Shown here piece by piece: positions 11,516 to 24,000 of a stretch of 64,000 nt of DNA. The stretch is taken from contig NOWV01000228.1 in NCBI GenBank assembly GCA_003344405.1, positions 1-64,000 on the forward strand, read 5' to 3'. Numbering within the stretch: position 1 is the first letter of the stretch; each line of letters starts with the position of its first letter. The notes under the pieces are model-generated. The model did no database searches. It was not told where the DNA came from and was given only the letters and a program-made list of their open reading frames with translations. The translations under genes were made by a program, and so were the position numbers. This DNA is from Trichoplax sp. H2 (lineage: Eukaryota; Placozoa; Uniplacotomia; Trichoplacea).

Positions 11516-14500
11516 ATGAAAGTAGCCATCATTGGTGCTGGTGCCAGTGGCTTAGCTAGTCTGAAAGAATGCCTCGATGAAGGAATTGAACCAATCGTAT
11601 TTGAAAAGGAAGAATATATCGGTGGATTATGGAAATATTCAGGTTTAATTAATTTAATAGATTATGATAGGGCCGTCAACAAGTCGACACTTGTAATTTG
11701 TTATTAAACAAAAACATATATACGCACATTATCGAAGAGCGTGGTTGATCAGAAATAACTATTTAGAATTGATTAGTATCACAGTACAGAGATAGGAATA
11801 TCTAAATTATATAACGATCTATAAACTTAGGATGAATAGTTTGGCGTAGCCGAAAATAGGTTGTTTCTTAGAAAAAAAAATAGGTTTCTAAAGGACGGCA
11901 GATGTACAGTTCTAAAAATATATTTGAGCCTCTTAAGAGACTTGTATCCTACCCTACGTTCATTAAAGAATCATTATTAAATTAATAGAGCTCGTTGTAA
12001 GTTCATTCTATTTTCATAAAGTTGTGCGAAAACATTTATTTAAAAATTCTCTTATTATAGTTACTCAATATAAAATTTAATTTTAATAATCATTAAAAGC
12101 ACCAGTAAGAGTAGAAAAGCGAAACTAAAGAGAATTTAATCTATTTTAAAATTTCAACCAACATTTACATAACATAATTCAATATCGAAATCTGTAATGA
12201 GGAAAGTTAAAACTATTATAGAAATTATCCTACGAGTCTACTGTCAGGTTTGTCATCCCTGACATTAACCTACTTTGCGACTCTAGATTCTGGCGATCTC
12301 CTACGTTAGGAGGAACAGTAACGCAGCATTAGTCTCTCGGAGACATAAATGTACCCAAACTTTATTGAAAAAGTCAGCCAGTTTATAGTAAATAGACATA
12401 AACATTAATAATCAGTTTATACATAATAGTACTATGCGGTTATCTATTAAAAGTATGTATAACCTCATAGATAAATTAATCTATGTACATTCTTAGATAA
12501 TTTGTCTTATAAAAACTATATTACGATAGGTATGCAAAAGTTTTTACGTAACGATGGCCTAACAATTTTAAAACTGATCACATAGTACTACATTATACGT
12601 GTACAATGGTACTTCAATACTCCATATGTTGTCGCAGATAATTGTGAAAGAACTATAGTAGCTATCTTTATCGGTTAAAAGCACCGATCTATAATTTGAG
12701 TAATGATAAGTGATGAGTAAATTAACTAGTTGCTCACCAATACGCAAATATCGATTACAATATTATTAATGTAACAAGTTAACGTTTCAACGTCATGTAC
12801 TTTATAATAAACGACTAAATTGGATGCTTATTAATTATTGAATTTCTCGTTTATTAACATAATAATCATCTTTAATTATCATGACTTTTAAAATATAGAA
12901 AAAATTGGCAAAGGTGGAACTGTCTACCGTTCCACAATCATCAATACTAGTAAAGAAATTATGGGTTTCAGTGACTTTCCAGTTCCAAAAGACTTCGCTC
13001 CATTTATGCATAACAGGAGTGTTATTGAATATTTTGAACTGTGAGTGATATATATTCTTATCAAAGAATTACAAAGCCTTGCATATTAATTATTATTAGT
13101 AGTACTATTAGTTAGTGCTATGCTATTATTAACACAGCCAATCTATAGACTAATTTAAATAATGAACATATTTCAACATACTTAGACTTTTTCTTGTTTA
13201 ACATATTTCTTATACTATGCTATTTAATTCGATGATGAAGTTGTGCTAATTTTCTCTGAAAGCCATATTAATTTTAATCATGGTATAGGTGTTAATTTTT
13301 CCATAACATTAACTAATGCACAGCGTGAGCATTCTAAGTATACCAAGTAAACGCAATTAAAATTCACCAATCGATTCCTAATTTTTAAAATTGTTATACA
13401 TATTTCAAAGATATGCCAAAAAATTTAAATTGCATCAGTACATACAATTCAAGACGTACGTCCATGATATAAGGCCCGCAGAGGATTACATCAAATCTGG
13501 CAGATGGAATGTAACTATCAGCCACACTGAAGGCACTACAACTACAAGGACCACACAAACATTTGATAGTGTTATGATTTGCTCAGGACATCACTGGGAT
13601 CCTAGAATGCCGTCATTTAAAGGAATGGATGTGTTTAAAGGAAAGCAATTGCACAGCCATGACTATAAGGATCACCAAGGTTAACTTCGTTCGAGCAAAT
13701 AAATTTAACGTATTAAAAGAAAGTGAAGTCCATAAATGATTTAATTACCGAAAGTGCAATATCTTAACGTTGTCTATTCATTTAATCTGCTATGCCTTAG
13801 CATATATTCCGTATTTATAGACTGATTTTTAATCTTTTATAGGTTTCGAAAATGATAGAGTTGTGGTTGTTGGAATTGGCAACTCAGCTGTCGACGTTGC
13901 TTGCGAATTGAGTCATCACTGCTCACAGGTTTATCTCAGTACACGACGTGGAGCATGGATATTTCCACGTATTGGTTTCGGTGGTACACCTTTCGATTTT
14001 CAATTCAACCGCTTTGTAAACATGATTCCAATATCAATAATGAAAATCATACTGGAAAAGTATTTAAATAGCAGATTCGATCATGATAAATATGGCTTAC
14101 GGCCAACACATCATACCTTAGCACAACAACAAACTATTAGTGACGAATTGCCAGGTAATAGCATTCCCCCAAAAAGTATCGATATCAAACAGAAGTGGAA
14201 GACTTTAACAATCATTTTATAATTGAGCCAATATGATCATAAGAATGCTTGTGCTGGTTTCCAAATAATATAGACTAACAAGATTTTAGAAGATTATATT
14301 GTGATTAATTGCATCCTTAATTTCAACACGTAGAAATAACTACATGATTGACTTAAATCATCTTAAAAATACTTTTATAAAAATTAATACCTTGACACAT
14401 ACATATCTGCAAAATATTGATCACATTAAAACAAACCAAACACTCAATCCCTAAATTTTATTATGACAATAATTAATTTCAACGATAATTTGACTATATA

Positions 14501-15973
14501 TATAACTGTGCTAGCAATAGTTTAAATGCAAGTGGTAGACAATGTTTTTCGTAGTAAATCATAGATTACAGGCTACAGTTGTCTGCAATGCAGATGTGTA
14601 GCGTACGGCTATAATAAATTTTATACTACTTTCTAGGTATTTATCAATGATTTTAAAATACTTTCATTTAATATTATAGTTCGCATCGTCTGCGGATCAA
14701 TTAAAATTAAAGATGATATTACTTGCATCGGTGAACATGATATCAAATTTGCTGATGGCTCCACTGAGACTAATATTGATACAATTGTCTATGGCACTGG
14801 TTATAAGTTTGGTTTCCCATTTATGGATTCATCTATTATTGAAGTTAAAGATAATACTTGTAATCTTTATAAGTATATATTTCCACCTGATCATATGTAC
14901 GCAACATTGGCTATGGTTGGCTTCATTCAGCCAACAGGAGGCGCAATTATGCCTATGGCAGAAATGCAAGCACGATGGATTACCCAAGTCTTTACTAAAA
15001 AATGCCAACTACCTTCTCAAGCAGAAATGCTAGCAGATATAGAAAAGAAACGTAGGGAAATAGCTGATATATATGTTAAATCGCCTAGACATACAATGCA
15101 GGTAACTCAGAGTTTATAAATTTTGATTTATATCATATACATGTTACCACTTCACTACATGAGCAAAATTCGCTAGTTATAAATCAAATAGTACAAAACT
15201 GCATGATAATACAAGAAAGTAAATACTCGTAAATCACTTCAAATTACTCCAAAGGCAGTTAAGCAGGAATGAGTAATGCACTATATATTTCTAGACTACT
15301 ATCGTACAAGTAAATTACAACTCTAGCCAGGGCGTAGAGCTAGCATGATAAATAGTAAATTATTACTACTGCTACTTTTCGATTAATAACAAAAAAAAAG
15401 CTAATAGCATATTGTCGTCATCGTAACAAAACAATAAATTCAACGTTATTATAAATTATTCGGTAAGAAAATCTATCCAGCTTGCAAGAATTAGTTTAAT
15501 TCTTTTATTTGTGATCTAGTTGCACAGCGATACAGTTCGCTTAAAACGCAGTTATTTTAAATCGTAATTCTAAAAATATTTTTTTAACTGAAGTCGATAT
15601 AAATCATTTGAATTAGGTGGATTATTTAGAGTTCATGGATGAGCTCGCCGACCTAATCGGTTGCAAGCCAAACTTTTTATCTATCGCCTTTACCGATCCT
15701 AAGCTAGCGCTAAGATGCATATTTGGTCCGTGTACACCGTCGCAATTTAGATTATGTGGACCGCATCCTTGGGATGGTGCAAAAGAAGCTATTAGAGATA
15801 CAGATAGAAATTTTACTGCAGCTATACGTACACGCCAACTCAAGCAAACTGTAGAGCATAAAAATAGAAAGGTCTTGATGTTACTTCTAGAAGCCGCCAT
15901 CATTCCTATTGCATATTTATGTTACCTCAAAGGGGACACTATCAAAGCAAATATTATTGATGCTGGTAAATGA
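11516..15973 (+). CDS. FMO: Flavin-containing monooxygenase (FMO), 6 exons
   Basis: Exons 11516-11642, 12899-13040, 13411-13679, 13843-14154, 14680-15101 and 15617-15973 (GT-AG, phases 1,2,1,1,0) join to 542 residues, typical for animal FMOs. FMOs use FAD and NADPH to oxygenate soft N or S atoms and sit on the ER membrane. Seen: the FAD Rossmann motif IIGAGASGL (5-13), the FMO signature [11 protein letters not shown] at 165-175 (FxGxxxHxxxY), the NADPH-site motif [10 protein letters not shown] (188-197), conserved [11 protein letters not shown] and [11 protein letters not shown] blocks, [10 protein letters not shown]-like [12 protein letters not shown] near the C-terminus, and a hydrophobic anchor ([19 protein letters not shown]) in the last 35 residues. 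The frame and every expected block are intact, so I expect a working enzyme. An alternative last intron (donor at 15970, acceptor near 16075) would add about 17 residues after the anchor. Confidence 0.95.
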
Positions 15974-16161
15974 TATATTATTTCTGCGTTAATTTTGCCA
16001 TTAAAAAGATAAAAGCTGGAAAAACGTTCTAATTACCGCATATATTATTTCTTTTTTTATTTCTGGTCAATTTAGGTGAAGTTTTAGCTTCTCTCTATCA
16101 TCGTGTCAGGGAAATATTCTTAAAATAGCTGATGATAGCACGAAATTACTAAATTGTTAAT

Positions 16162-16372
16162 TTAAGGGAAGAACGAGCAAACTATTATAATAATAGCAGC
16201 ATACGCGTATTTCTCAGCTTCATAAAGCCCATCTTCATCTACTTTAGTATTACAATATACCAAAAATCCTCGATTAAAACATCTTTTCGGAATAATTTCT
16301 TCGAGATATTTAGCGAACTCTTGACTAAGAGTTAGCCCTCGTGAATTCCAGTAATATACGAAATAGTTCAAT
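16162..16372 (-). CDS. Candidate terminal exon, unknown protein
   Basis: A minus-strand frame preceded by an AG acceptor (TTACAG) reads LNYFVYYWNSRGLTLSQEF, continues through KYLEEIIPKRC and GFLVYCNTKVDEDG, and ends in a hydrophobic stretch AAIIIIVCSFFP before TAA. Composition and codon variety look protein-like against the AT-rich background, and it would converge on the FMO. I recognise no family. No partner exon in the right phase was found, so this may be a pseudo-exon. Confidence 0.3.
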
Positions 16373-17206
16373 CTGTAACTTATTGCTACATTGCCATAGC
16401 TATAAAAACACTATTCTTGCTATTAGCTTATTATTTCGGGGCTTCATAATATACTTTACCCTTCGTCCCGCAATGTACCGGTATAAACTTCACTTCTACG
16501 TAGTAAGTATCGAAATTAATAGCATTTATTAAACTACCGATAACAGCGCTAAAGATTGCAATTGTAAGTTCGCAGTTGGTTGCAAACTGAATATTTATCA
16601 CAAGTTCTAGCTACAATCTTGATTCATTTTAGCTTGGTAATATACGTGCACTCTACGTTCTGACAGTAAATACAACAGCATTTACGTAATAATAAAGACA
16701 TTAAGCATTATTACTCCGTAGCGAAATGATTCGATATTCAAGTTTTATGTAATACCATATTTAACCCTTTTAATTAAAACACGTTAGTGATAATAGAAAA
16801 TTAAAAAGCAAGTATATGGATACAATATTTAAAATGCTGAATTTTTAATGGCAATGGGGCCTCAATTTAATAACTAATTCATTAACAAACTTTAAGATTT
16901 ATTTATTAGATAAGTTTACAAAAATTGCCTAGGCTTGTGAGATCTGAAAAGCATCTCGATGTTAGTAAATGAAGTATTTTTTAATTCTTCGTACTTGAAA
17001 GAATAGTTTACGGTGACTTAATAAATTAAAGGCTAGTATCTACCGCTTATAGCTAGTAATGTTTCCTTTGTAGTAGAGGATGGCAATAGGTATATTCAAT
17101 GAATGAATCTTGACTTCACAAGTAAGGGGCGTATTGTCGATGTTTGAAAAGATTTAATTTTCAGATGTTGCACCTTCATACTGTATCTCTTAAATAAAAA
17201 ACTCAC

Positions 17207-17363
17207 TTTCAGCATAATCATGCAATACGTATGATCGAAAGAACGCAAAATTATGTTATAAACAGAAGAGGACACCAGTATTTTATAATTAATGCCCCAT
17301 TTTTGCAATAAGCCAGCATAATTAAATTTTAAATCGAACGAAATAGCGAATTCGGTAGAAACT
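17207..17363 (-). CDS. Candidate internal exon, unknown protein
   Basis: A minus-strand stretch bounded by AG (GCCAG) and a good donor (AAA|GTGAGT) gives 52 codons including EFAISFDLKFNYAGLLQKW and ILRSFDHTYCMIMLK. Its end phase (0) does not match the start phase of the candidate exon at 16372, so the two are not directly joined. A short similarity to the frame at 27475-27191 (H-T-Y-C-I/M context) is visible. No family recognised. Confidence 0.25.
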
Positions 17364-17844
17364 CTGGCATTTAGCTCATACCCAAACACATCTTATTATG
17401 TCCTTGTAATCAAATTTAAATATTTTACCCATACTGTACAATATTCAGTTTCTTCCATTATACTGTACCAATGCTAGACCCTATCATCTTTTTTAGTAAT
17501 CCAGCTCGAAGGAAACTCTCTGTGAAAGAATACAGTGCATTTCCTAAAATCAACCAATATAAGCATTGGCATTTAAATCAAAATAGCCTAGTATAAATAT
17601 AGTACATAGGTTCTCCTAAAACTCTGTTACATTGACTTACCTACCAACTTGATCTATAATTGCGAGTATATGGTAGTCTTTACAGTTAAAAAATTATGTT
17701 CTTCATGCATAATGCTCTGCTTTATGAAAACTTTGACTCGATATTAGAACAAAATCAAGATGATGAATGTTCAAAATGAAAAACTATATACGTATTGCCC
17801 CATTGGTGTACTAATTGTAAATGGCAACTAAATTTCAATCCTCC

Positions 17845-17915
17845 GAGATATCGAACCCTCCATCACAATAATAATACAAGCTAATCCTTATGCTATCCAT
17901 ATTCTCTTGCCGTAT
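17845..17915 (-). repeat. tRNA-like / SINE-like head with B-box-type motif
   Basis: On the minus strand the sequence TGTGATGGAGGGTTCGAT is preceded about 35 bases upstream by TAGCATAAGGA, resembling a polymerase III A box and B box (GGTTCGA). The T-stem does not pair well, so it is not a functional tRNA. The same TGTGAT(G/A)GAGGGTTCGA string occurs at about 31651-31668 and 46264-46281 on the plus strand. Confidence 0.3.
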
Positions 17916-18650
17916 CTCTAATAGTATTGATAACTCTTGATACATCAGTGTTTAAAAAAACTTACACTAAGGTATGGAGTTGTTACTAGGAAAACTAGAT
18001 TCAACAGTTAATCCTTCCATTTTCACATTCCTTAATACGGTATTGAATTTTTGAAGTTCAGAGTCAATTTTCTTTCTATTTACTTTATTTTATAGGATAA
18101 ATGTAGCAATATGCATGTTGCTCGGCTTAAAATTAAGTGTTTAAAATGGTGAAAGTGCCAAGGGATTTAGGGATTCCATGAAATCGTATTCATATAAAAT
18201 ATAGAGTATTTCGGGCCTATATCGTAATAGGTTAGCGCTATTAAGGTTGATTCCTATACATACCTATTTTAACGAGTCTTATCAGCAATGTACCTTAAAA
18301 TACTAAAAAGATATAGTTAGCAACTAAGAAACTAGTTGCATAATTATGAATTGTTATAAGAACTTAACATCGTCTGTAAACTAGTACTTAAAAATACTTA
18401 ACTTAAAATGATTAACTTCTATAAATAATAAATGAACCTTTTCAGTAAAATTTGATTATCCGATGAGGTGAAAGAAATTATATTTCGTCTATCTTATAAT
18501 AATTTTTAGCCTATATATCCCTTTACTGAGACCACTAGGACCTAAATGTAACGATAAAAAATTTCTATTTATAGCAAAATACTCCATTTATTGATATGTT
18601 TAGTATCAATTTGTATCTAAAGTAATATAAAATATTAAATTGCATAATAG

Positions 18651-19631
18651 ATGCACAGATTTTATGCTTTTACTACAATCGGCTTCATATTCTCCGCCGC
18701 CCAATTTGGGATAAGTCTCGTAAGTATAATTACCTATTGGCATTATCCCATTTTATGGCAAGCAAGCGTATCATTAATTCTTTCTTTCATTTGCTTTTCT
18801 CTTACTTTAACATTGGTGATAATTTTATCTCTAAATATGTATTGCAGATCAGAAATTATGGGAAGTTCATAATAGCTATTTTTTGCCATTGAGATTATCA
18901 GATAGCAATCTGTAATGACCGAGTAATAGCCTTTTACTATTACTAGATCAATATAAGTTTGTAGGGTATATTGTGAAAGTAGTTCCAAATTTTGCATACA
19001 TACAGTAGATATTACAAACACAAATTTCCTAGTCAAAATAATTCTCTATGAAACAGAAGTGCTGTCAGGTGTACAAATTTCTCAATTTATGAAATTACTG
19101 ACGGTAACAATAATAGCATCAAGTTTTTATTACTAGTCAAATACCGCCACTCGCGAAACCTTGCGTGCTTGTAGAACTGCTAGTCTTAAATCATCCATTC
19201 CAAGTTCTAATCTCCTAATTCTTTCCTTCTAAATGATATTATTGAATTTACAATTAATTGAATCCAGATATCTTTCATTCTGATGCAAATATTGGTTCAC
19301 AACCGATCGTTGCACTACAACAATTTCCTAATCAATCAGGTATATTATTTTAGTCTTCAAGTACTAGATTCTACTATACATACATAAAAAGTTATGGTAT
19401 AAATTATCCTGTTTTTAAAATGCCTACAAAAGTAGCTTTTCAGCCATATTACGAATATCTAGTTGCTAATTCTTTCTTTAAGGTATCATGGTCATGCAAA
19501 ATCCATAACCTACACTTTTACAGCAGATTTCAGTTGGACGATTTACAGCTTATCCACAAACGACAGTTGCTAATACACCTCATGTAGTATTACAACCACA
19601 AAACAATCTATTAAATCAACAAGTTTCATAG
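18651..19631 (+). pseudogene. Four-TM (MS4A-like) pseudogene P on the opposite strand
   Basis: An exon-3 homologue at 18651-18860 after TAATAG encodes FYAFTTIGFIFSAAQFGISL and a TM4 ending MYCRSEIM, parallel to exon 3 of B and C. Where those genes have a GT donor, this copy has GG (ATG|GGAAGT), and the frame runs on only to a stop a few codons later. An exon-4-like piece at about 19268-19339 ends PNQSG before GTATAT. An exon-5-like piece at 19483-19631 opens IMVMQNP, then has an in-frame TAA at 19506-19508, after which 40 further codons homologous to the tail (PQTTVANTP...) remain open. Exons 1 and 2 were not found. It is related to B and C but inverted relative to all six minus-strand genes. 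Confidence 0.75.
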
Positions 19632-20865
19632 ATAATGAAGAAATAAATATATCCATATTATAGACAATTTCAATATCCACCTAATTACTGATCTGCAAAC
19701 GTGGATAACTTATTATCAATATAGAATACAAGACATAAACTTTTATACTCGAATAACTTAATGTTAAACGTTGACTTTAGTTTGAAATATCATGCTTTAC
19801 TACGATTATAACACACCTCATAACTTCGTAATGTTGTAATAAACTTCTTGAAAGTATATACTACTAACTTTTCCACAACATTTAATATGCGTCCAATATT
19901 AATCTACGATTTCTTCGAAGCATACAATATACCTAGTAGTCCATGCAGTGGTGTACCAATTAACAGGAATGAATCATCTAGGCTGCCTTGTATGTTAAGA
20001 GACATAATTGGCAGGTAAATTCCTAGTGCCATAACCTCTATCAATAATTTTAACTATTACTTAATGAAGATCATTATATGTGAGAAGAACTAACAAAACC
20101 GGCAGTGTTTAGCTTTCTATAAATTACCGTGATTGATCAAAAATCATGCAAATTGCTATTTTAAAAAAATAACTTCTGATCATTCCACTTGGGCTATTCT
20201 TTAATAACGACTTAAGGAATAGCCAAGATATGTTAACAAACCTTAATTCATATAATTATTAATTACAGCTTAAGGTATTATCGGTAGTCAGACTTATTTG
20301 AGTTGCTAGCTAGTATGAATTATCCAGTTTCAGGATCTGTTTATAAATAGCCATTCTTAATACGACAATATTACTATCTACTGAATTTTATTTTTTAAAA
20401 CTACAAAAATTGACCTTAATACAAGCACCACATTTTCTTAACGTCTTTGAGAATGATAATTTAAAATTATAGTCTTGTAACTATCAGCTAGTAGCCGCTA
20501 TCAAGTAAGAGAGGCAAATTCTAATCGACCACATTATAAGTACACCAAAGTCATTTAAGTAACAATATGATTATGAATCTAATGTAGTGATCGCTTTTAT
20601 GATCACAGCTTTTAAGTAATTTAGTGTAAATGTAAATTTAAGTAATCCTAAATTTCTGGATAAATCTAAAGACACCCAATAAAATTACACAATAAAACTA
20701 TGTAAATTTAAAACATAGAACTTAAAACTATCTAAAGAACAGATACACAAATTAACAAGTTTAATTAAGAGGATTACTGAAAAGATACCGATTGTATTTT
20801 ACCGTAGTCAGAACTAAAATTACAATATCGTCTATCTTGTACATACTATAAGTATATACGCTAAC
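19632..20865. other. Intergenic; right part is the duplicated 3' flank of gene B
   Basis: No gene in 19632-20192. From 20193 on, the sequence is the 3' flank of gene B and is almost the same as 27588-28265 beside gene C. Confidence 0.6.
20193..20865. repeat. 3' flank duplicate 1 (pairs with 27588-28265)
   Basis: About 670 bp aligned by eye with 27588-28265 at an offset of 7395-7400 bp. I count roughly 16 differences, far fewer than in the coding exons of the two neighbouring genes. The left edge is sharp at GCTATTCTTTAATAACGACT. It contains no open frame of note. Confidence 0.85.
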
Positions 20866-20965
20866 TTAAGATATTTTAATCAAAGCTTCTTTATCCTCTT
20901 TCACATCAGTGTGTTGTTGTCGTTGCGTAGTCGGTGACTTTCCAGGTTGTAGCACATTTGGTTAT
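20866..20965 (-). pseudogene. Relic of the gene B C-terminal tail
   Basis: The minus strand still encodes QRQQHTDVKEDKEALIKIS and stop, almost identical to the last residues of gene C (QRQQHTNVEEDKEALIKIS). In B the reading frame has already ended at 21014 and the piece in between contains further stops, so this tail is no longer reached. It is a cut-off remnant and shows that B once had a longer C-terminus. Confidence 0.75.
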
Positions 20966-21013
20966 TCTACTATTGAATAATTTGTGAACTTTTTGTACTT
21001 AAGGTTACGACAA

Positions 21014-24000
21014 TTACATTGAAACATCTGAAGGTTGTGCTGGCTGCTTCTTGGGAAGTTCCTGAATTTGCTGGTACTGTATCGGCTGGGCTGGTTGTAC
21101 AACTTGCGTTGTTTGAGGCGAATTGATTACTGTTTGAGGTGGCACAGCAGGGTACTGACCACCAGGCGCTTGTGATACGTATATCGGTTGGGTAGGTTGC
21201 ATAACCATAACTTTATTATATATGCATAAGAATAGCACAAGTTAAAATCTCAGTTAGTCTTTGATGCTAAAGCTAAAAATACCTTTCTAAAAATATTAGC
21301 AGCATGCTAGTAAGCTACTCCCAAAAAATGCTGTACAACATCAATAAATTGTAAGTCTTGATCAAAGTAGATATATTTATTATCATAGAATTATTGTATC
21401 TTGTAAAGTATTTCGTTTTAATTACATTATTATTTCTAAAAATATATAGCGTACCTGGTTGATTAGGTTGCATTGCTACCATTCGCTGCTGACCACCTTG
21501 ATATTGCACAATAGTTGCTGCCTGCTGATGACCATGATATTGCACAACTCCCGGATTCTAAATGTTGTTTAAGTAGGGCACATAGCGTTAAAAAAATACT
21601 TTACAAATTATAATTTTTGATTGTTAAATCAACTAAGCAATAAATATATAAAATATATTCCTGTATTGCCAGTTGTTATAAGTTGAAATTAAGGAAAATT
21701 GATTGATAGTGAAAGATAATCTGTACAGTAAAATCTATTATATACTAATGGTACAGAATTAAAATCTAAATCCTTATCGCATGTATAATGCAAATTGAAA
21801 TAATTTTCGCTAATATAGTCTTATCAATTTCACTACAGTCAAGAAATATAAGCAATTGACATGAAATGAATACCTTCAACAACTAAGATGTTAGTACGTA
21901 CCGTTAAGCCCGGCTGGCAGTAGATGTTTCGCGATAAAATAATTACAATCGTCACTATTAAAGCAAAGCCAATGATAGACATTACCAATGAAAGAATAGC
22001 GTGCCAAATAATACCGTAATACGAATAGATGATAGCTGGAATGCTGATACCAAATTGAAGAATCGAAAAGATGAGGCTGATGATAGAAAACGCATAATAG
22101 CAGTGCATCTGAAAATTAAAAACATGATTATTTGATTATTCAATCGTGAAAATAGATTTTCAACATCTTATTTTTCCTAGAAAATCTGGAGGAAAACCCT
22201 TTGAATATTTAAATAGCTACGGTAACTATATTACCATGATAACATAAATACTTAAATTATCAAAAATAAGCTAATACTTAGAAATTTTTGAATGTAGCTG
22301 ATGAGCTAGATATCTCTACAATACCTGATCTTGAACTCCAGCATCCATTAAGAACATTCGTATTAAAAGTACCGTTATGTAATTTAAAATTGATCTCTGT
22401 TGATTTACTATACAAAACAATAACCTACCAAATGAGGATTTCTTTGATTAGTATGGACAACAGTTCCAAATATTCCAGCTAAGAGGTACTGTACATTAAA
22501 GTATATACAAGAAAACATTGTTAATAATCATTTTATGTAATATATGTATGTCTTGGTGATAACAATAACCATAGCGTACTAAAGAAAAAGAAGGAGAGTA
22601 GTGATAAATCGAAAATGTTACAAAGCCTTGATTTATGTTGGTAAGCTAAATATTTATCCGTTACTAATTTGAAAGCAATTATAATTGCAAATACTGCTAG
22701 TACTGCAAAATAGAAAGAATTATTTTATATTTCATAAAAAGTAATTGAACAATTTCGTAATATTAGATTTACATCGCGAGAATATGTGTATGCTTGATTA
22801 TTAGTTTTAATCTCAGTTACACTGAGGCGAGTGTAGAGCACACTCGTACTGATGTACAATAGTCAGCAGTAAATAAAATTCAACGAACCTAAATCCCTAT
22901 CATTTAACTCAATTCTCTATTATTGGAAAAGGTTAGTTTCCTTACAGAGGAAGTTCCTAACGTAGTCAGAGGCTAAGTAGAGTAGATAGGCTAGTTTAGA
23001 TCTAATCACGAAAGCTGTTTTAAAATAGTCATGTATTAGCCAAGGTGATGACCGAAAGTTAGTACAACTTATGTTGCTGATTAGATATTTATTGCTTAAA
23101 TTAGAACGAGTAAATCACAGATTATTATTATATCATAATCATAATTTGTTCTATCAGTTTTTGATGTATCGCCTACAGAGAACGGAAGCTACTAGTAATA
23201 CTCAAATATTTATAATCGAATTCTTACTATTTATTTTATTTGGATATTTGCTTAATACTATATTAGTAAATTTTACTGATCCTTGCAATCAAAAATTATA
23301 ATTACTAGCGCCATTATTAGGTATCTATAGATAAAATAATTTGCGTGACACTCTACCTTAGTATTGTGAAATCAATAAATATGTAATCTCTCGAGCACGG
23401 TATGCTAGAATTTTCTTCACAGTCAGGATTATATGAGTATGTAGAAATTAAAATTAAACTGCATGATTACCAAAAATGAAGTCAAAATCACGTCTTACTC
23501 ATTATATTCTATAACTAATCGATTATCTATTGATTTTATAAAGTTTCATTTTACATTCCTGTTAGAATGTATCCACATTACTCAGATATCAGTATGCAAG
23601 TATACTGTATATTACAGAGTTATTTTGAAATCAAACTAGTCATTTTGCTCGCATTGCATAGGAAAAATTTAAATTATTATTCTGTTACTGCATTATCACA
23701 AATTAAAGATACCAATAATAAATTGGGAGCTGCTAATGTCACTTGAAAGGGGTTTTAGAGGGATCGCAGTAGAGGATTCACCCCCATCTACTGAGATTCT
23801 AATGATGTTGGTTGTTACATCATTATTAGTAGCTTTTATAATCTACCTGTATACATACACGTGTATCATTAATCAAGTGCGTAATTGCAATTTAGCAATA
23901 CATATGTTAAAATTTTCGAATTAAAGAGTGATAATTCACAACATTATATCACAATACCAGTATCCTGTAGAGGTCTACAATGAATAACATTCCCCGCTGG

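Larger units (their letters stand above)
15974..18650. other. Intergenic with candidate minus-strand exons
   Basis: Apart from the two weak exon candidates listed separately (16372-16162 and 17363-17207) and the tRNA-like motif near 17850, I see nothing coding. I looked for exons 1 and 2 of the broken four-TM gene P in 17.6-18.65 kb and found no convincing match. Confidence 0.5.

Noticed and set aside
17845-17915. Functional tRNA gene
   Set aside because: A- and B-box-like motifs are present, but the T-stem and acceptor stem do not pair; kept only as a tRNA-like repeat.
17960-18030. Possible exon 2 of pseudogene P (GGTATGGAGTTGTTAC...)
   Set aside because: Resembles exon 2 of C over only a few bases, needs gaps and has no acceptor/donor pair.
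23071-23301. Plus-strand frame in intron 1 of gene B
   Set aside because: AT-rich Leu/Tyr frame; the corresponding part of the gene C intron does not keep it open.
23736-23924. Plus-strand frame in intron 1 of B, matched in frame at about 30890-31010 in C
   Set aside because: The two copies align without gaps, but substitutions fall at all codon positions, as expected of duplicated intron sequence.
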